From NCBI GenBank assembly GCA_031287565.1, contig JAITSS010000012.1:1-34876 (forward strand): 34,876 nt of DNA. The letters are read 5' to 3'. The stretch is from Desulfobulbaceae bacterium. GTDB taxonomy: Bacteria; Desulfobacterota; Desulfobulbia; Desulfobulbales; Desulfocapsaceae. The first letter of the stretch is position 1. Every line of letters starts with the position of its first letter. Below the pieces are notes generated by a model. That model did no database searches, was not told where the DNA came from, and saw nothing but the letters and a program-made list of their open reading frames with translations. This document shows, in pieces, positions 31,719 through 34,876 of this stretch. The position numbers were made by a program, and so were the translations under genes.

Positions 31719-32912
31719 TTATCGCCGTTTTCCCCGCGCCAAGGCATAGCGCGCCGCCGCTTTCGCGTCATCCATGTGGGCTTCATAGGAAAAATATTTT
31801 GCCCGTTCCCTGGCCGCCTCGCCCATTTTTTGGCGTTCATCCGGGGTTTTTGCGAAATGTTTTCGCAAAATCGCGACATAGGCGGCGGCGTCCGGCTCAA
31901 CATCCGGCGACGGAACCACATAGCCGTTTCTATCGTCTTCCACCAGGCCACCCGCCGCGGCAACTCTGCTATTTATCAGACAGGGGCGGCGGCAGAGCAT
32001 GGCCTCGTTGATCATGCGCGCCCAGGTTTCGTAGCGCGATGCGCAAACCACCAGATCGGCGGCCAGATAATAGGGCGCGGTTTCGGCGCTGGGGACAAAG
32101 CCAGCGAAATGATACTGTTTCGGGGCCAGGCGAGCCGCCGCCAGTCTTTTCAGATCTTCCGTCATCGGCCCGGAACCAGCCATCAGCAACCTGGCCTGAG
32201 GGTTTTCCCGCCCCCAGCGCTCAAAGATATCAAGCATAATATCCGGGCCTTTCACCCAGGTGTGGTGAGCGATAAAAAGGAGTACCTGATCATTGTCAGT
32301 CCATCCCAAGGCGCGGCGCATAGCGGTCGCGCCTTCCCGTTGCGTCGCTCCATCGGCCTGGGCGGCGAAATACGAACTATCCACTGAATAGGGCATGAAA
32401 AACAAAGATTCCGGCTTAACTCCGGCATCAAGCAACACTTTGCGGCTGTAGTCGCCGCCGTAATGATGGGCGGTAAAAAGGCGGAATAAAAAATCGCGCA
32501 ACGGCCGCATCAGCCTGCCCTTCCAGCCACGACGCGGGTCAAGGAAATAATTGAGGGTGCCGCGATGGATTTGCGGCAGACCGCGCAAACGGTTGCGAAG
32601 AATCAGGCTTAGCGCCCCTGGCCAGCCGTAGCCATAGACCAGAACGACATCGGGACGCCAGTCCTGGAGAATATCGCATAACTTTTTTCTCTCTTCCACA
32701 TAGAGTGATGAATAGTCGCCAAGCAAATCGACGCCCCAGGAAACATTGGTCTGATATTCATTGCTATACGGTTTGTTTTCGACCGGGCCACAGTAAAATA
32801 CTTTGAATTCCCATTCTTCCACCTGGGCGCAGAGACGAAAAAACGGCGCTTCAAAACTGGAAATTCCCGGCGCGGCCACGGCGAAACGAATTTTTTTTGG
32901 TGATGTCGGCAT
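31719..32912 (-). CDS. Family 4 glycosyltransferase
   Basis: A 397-residue GT-B enzyme. It has AVAAPGISSFEAPF at the N-terminus, DVVLVYGYGWPGAL, the C-terminal LLFIAHHTWVKGPDIMLDIF and ARLLMAGSGPM strands, and the EX7E segment YETWARMINEAMLCRRP. This fits a membrane-associated enzyme that acts on undecaprenyl-linked sugar. Donor is unknown. The ATG at 32912 has no strong Shine-Dalgarno. The gap to the upstream pseudogene is 41 bases. It ends 65 bases before the deacetylase with a hairpin between. Confidence 0.88.
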   Translation of the reverse strand: MPTSPKKIRFAVAAPGISSFEAPFFRLCAQVEEWEFKVFYCGPVENKPYSNEYQTNVSWGVDLLGDYSSLYVEERKKLCDILQDWRPDVVLVYGYGWPGALSLILRNRLRGLPQIHRGTLNYFLDPRRGWKGRLMRPLRDFLFRLFTAHHYGGDYSRKVLLDAGVKPESLFFMPYSVDSSYFAAQADGATQREGATAMRRALGWTDNDQVLLFIAHHTWVKGPDIMLDIFERWGRENPQARLLMAGSGPMTEDLKRLAAARLAPKQYHFAGFVPSAETAPYYLAADLVVCASRYETWARMINEAMLCRRPCLINSRVAAAGGLVEDDRNGYVVPSPDVEPDAAAYVAILRKHFAKTPDERQKMGEAARERAKYFSYEAHMDDAKAAARYALARGKRR

Positions 32913-32953
32913 GGATGCTCAGTGGTTGGGGAGTCAATCTATCAGATATGTCG

Positions 32954-34530
32954 TTAACGATTCGATGCTTCTGTTATTCGAGTCATACATATAACATTTA
33001 TATTTGGTTGTTGGAGGCATGGATGCCAATTTTTCAACCAATTTTGATGTAAATGTCGGGAAAACAAAACAGGCCAATCAATGAGAATGGCAATACCTTC
33101 GTCATCAATATATTTTTCCAGACTATGCGCGTGCAATGCTTGCAAAGCGTGATGATTCCTTTGCCATCAAGATTAATAACGTTATCATTAAAATAAGCGA
33201 GCGCGCCAGTTTGAAAAGAGCCAACAGGAGTGCCCTTATCAATATATTTTTGAACAAAACCAGCGACAACACTATGAGAGCCACCCAATAAGCCCATATG
33301 GAATTGCCGGTAAGAAAAAACGCAAAATGATGCCGCCAAGGCCAAGAAAAATACGTGGATCACCCGCTTTTCACACTCTATTTTAGCAAATATCGCCGAA
33401 AAAATAATCGCCATGAACGGGAGCATGACACAAATGAGCGGAGACGTGTAGCGTTCATAAAAATACGTGGCCCAAAAGAATATGGTGTACAGTGGTATCA
33501 ATATGATTACAGCGGCGCACCAGGCAAAATAGGTTTTGGGTAAGTCGTGGACGATTTTTCCAACATCAATTCGTCCAAAATAGATGAGCGTGGCCAAAAG
33601 AACCAGGGCTGCCATCTCAACCGCTCGCACCGGTGTAATAATCTCACTGTATACACTATACAACCAGGGGTTGGCGTGCGCGATCACCGCTTGGGCCATC
33701 ACTAACAGCCGAACAGGAGCGGTATCAGTTGTGAGGAATTCGGCCTGGGCCGCCCCGGAAGTTGGCATGAACGAGCCGCTTTGGGCATAGACCCAAACGA
33801 GCCATGGCGTAATCACTAAGAGCGCCAATAGACCGGAAAAAAGCGCCTGTTTCAGGCTCATCAAGCGCAAACGCATAGCCATCAGCAAAAAAACAAAAAA
33901 CACCATGCCAAAGTCAATCCGTGCCCAGCCGCATAAACCAGCCAACAGACCAAAAATAACGATATCAAGGGGTTGGCGCGACGGAATACGCCGCAATGTG
34001 AACAATATCAATCCAGCAAAAAAGCTTAAATAGATGCCGGTTTCAAGTCCGTATGTAAATAAACGAAATAAGCCAAAATTAAAAAGCGCCATGACGCTTG
34101 CAAGCAGAAAAACGTTGGGCGCGGAATTGCTGTCTTGCTGTATTGCCACGGCTATTTTCCCGACAAGGAAAGAAAAAATGACCAAATTCAAGCCGCCGAA
34201 AGCGATGATCGCTCGCACAAATGTCCATTTATCACCGTGGGTTATCTGGATGATTTTGGCTATGCCCGCAAAAATAAGCGTTGAGAGCGGTTGGATGCCG
34301 GTTACAGTTTCGCCATTGGACCCGGTCACGCCTTTACCGGCGGCGGCATTCCAAGCAACCTCAAGCATGTAAAAACCATCCTCGCCCACTGGCTTATCGC
34401 TAAGAAAAGGCATATGACCAGCGACCTGAGCGGAGTCCGGGAACTCGGCAAGGGAAAACGCGGCTAGAAAAATTGTATAAACAAGAATGAACGCGCCACA
34501 AGTGATGTATGTTATATGCATTTCTTTCAC
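32954..34530 (-). pseudogene. GT-C-like polytopic glycosyltransferase gene with a frameshift near its 3' end
   Basis: About 500 residues of a polytopic protein (ten or more helices) with an early acidic loop GEDGFYMLEVAWNAAAGKG, as in ArnT/PMT-like GT-C enzymes that use polyprenyl-phosphate sugars. After VINLDGK (33160-33180) the frame stops making sense and runs to a stop at 33034. The other frame resumes from AAT (33157), encoding NHHALQALHAHSLEKYI and ILIDWPVLF, and ends at 32954. Two bases lie where a codon should be, so one base is missing. The joined product has the normal family C-terminus. Start is GTG at 34530, with ATG at 34521 also possible. It may be a real mutation or a base-calling error. 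Confidence 0.75.
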
Positions 34531-34800
34531 AATGATTTCACAGGCGCGTTGATTTGTACATATGATGTGGTGTCATCATTGATATTCGCACATATGCTTA
34601 ACCGCCTTGTTGCCTACGCCGTATACGATATAGCTATTCAATAGCATATTTAGGCACATGATAAAAATATGGTTTTTTGGTTGCCGACCAGTTACTTTGT
34701 GTTCCGTTCCGTGCGATCATATTCCGATTCGTAGCTGGCCTTTATTTCATGCGCAAGCTATACTGCGGGAAATGATTGAATCACATCGGAGGCAAAAAGA

Positions 34801-34876
34801 TGAGTCATAACATTCACAGTTTGGCACGGACGACGCCGAAGACACGGGCGGAGATCAGGGCGTTGCGTGAAGCCGG
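34801..34876 (+). mobile_element. Start of a probable IS481-type transposase (cut by window end)
   Basis: From the ATG at 34801 the 25 visible codons read MSHNIHSLARTTPKTRAEIR followed by ALREA. A Thr-Pro-Lys-rich start leading to a helix-turn-helix is typical of the IS481 family. GGAGG (34785-34790 region) precedes it. The DDE core lies outside the window and no terminal inverted repeat could be defined, so the family call is provisional. Confidence 0.5.

Noticed and set aside
33150-33165. Programmed -1 ribosomal frameshifting in the GT-C gene
   Set aside because: The site AAAGGAAT is not a classical X-XXY-YYZ heptamer and I see no downstream stem-loop. A deletion or sequence error is simpler.
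34633-34645. 13-base palindrome GCTATT-C-AATAGC as an operator or attachment site
   Set aside because: Short and AT-rich, and with nothing else to support it, it could be chance.
34531-34800. Left inverted repeat of the putative IS481 element
   Set aside because: A TGTGTTCCG stretch near 34700 could be an end, but the other end is outside the window, so no pair can be compared.

Overview
The window comes from a Gram-negative bacterium of moderate, slightly GC-biased composition. It encodes outer-membrane lipoprotein machinery (Lnt, a LolA-like carrier), CreA, an outer-membrane beta-barrel, a Wza/Wzc polysaccharide export pair and MotA/MotB. A proteobacterial or deltaproteobacterial-like (Desulfobacterota) source fits, but there is no rRNA or other phylogenetic marker here, so I leave the lineage open.

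Layout. (1) Positions 87-3884, minus strand: a tightly overlapping envelope operon running CorC-like CBS protein, lnt, a lolA-like carrier and a lipoprotein. (2) 4010-4480: creA, minus strand, with its own terminator. (3) 4631-6502, plus strand: a three-gene operon of an anchored SurA/PpiC-like protein, a two-TM HAMP protein and a secreted HELGH metallopeptidase, behind a plausible sigma70 promoter. (4) 6499-16974, minus strand: the exopolysaccharide core. In transcription order it runs a WecA-type phosphoglycosyltransferase fused to a PilZ domain, a beta-barrel porin, Wza-like export protein, Wzc-like tyrosine autokinase, MotA, MotB and a Wzy/ligase-type polymerase with a TPR-like tail. wzc, motA and motB overlap by one base at each junction (TGATG). 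(5) 17278-18375, plus strand: a nucleotidyltransferase-family protein preceded by a palindromic repeat. (6) 18369-34530, almost all minus strand: a glycan assembly and decoration cluster with six glycosyltransferases, a carbamoyltransferase, an asparagine synthase-type amidotransferase, a polysaccharide deacetylase, a polytopic membrane protein and a GT-C-like gene that carries a frameshift. Two non-glycan genes interrupt it, an AT-rich AAA-type ATPase and a Fic protein. Each sits beside a short coding remnant (an acetyltransferase C-terminus and a glycosyltransferase C-terminus), so this part has been rearranged. (7) 34801 to the right edge: the start of a probable IS481-type transposase. The 270 bases before it (34531-34800) hold no gene I can support, only AT-rich sequence with a small palindrome at 34633-34645.

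How it may work together (inference): the WecA-PilZ fusion starts repeat units on undecaprenyl phosphate, possibly under cyclic-di-GMP control. The glycosyltransferases build the unit, and the carbamoyl-, amido- and deacetylase enzymes decorate it. Wzy polymerises it and Wzc/Wza/beta-barrel export it. The translationally coupled MotA/MotB ion-driven stator is the surprising partner. Either flagellar stator genes have been recruited into a polysaccharide operon, so that surface polysaccharide and motility are made together, or the ion motor itself acts on polysaccharide export. The sequence alone cannot separate these. No flagellar rotor, tRNA, rRNA or CRISPR genes were seen.
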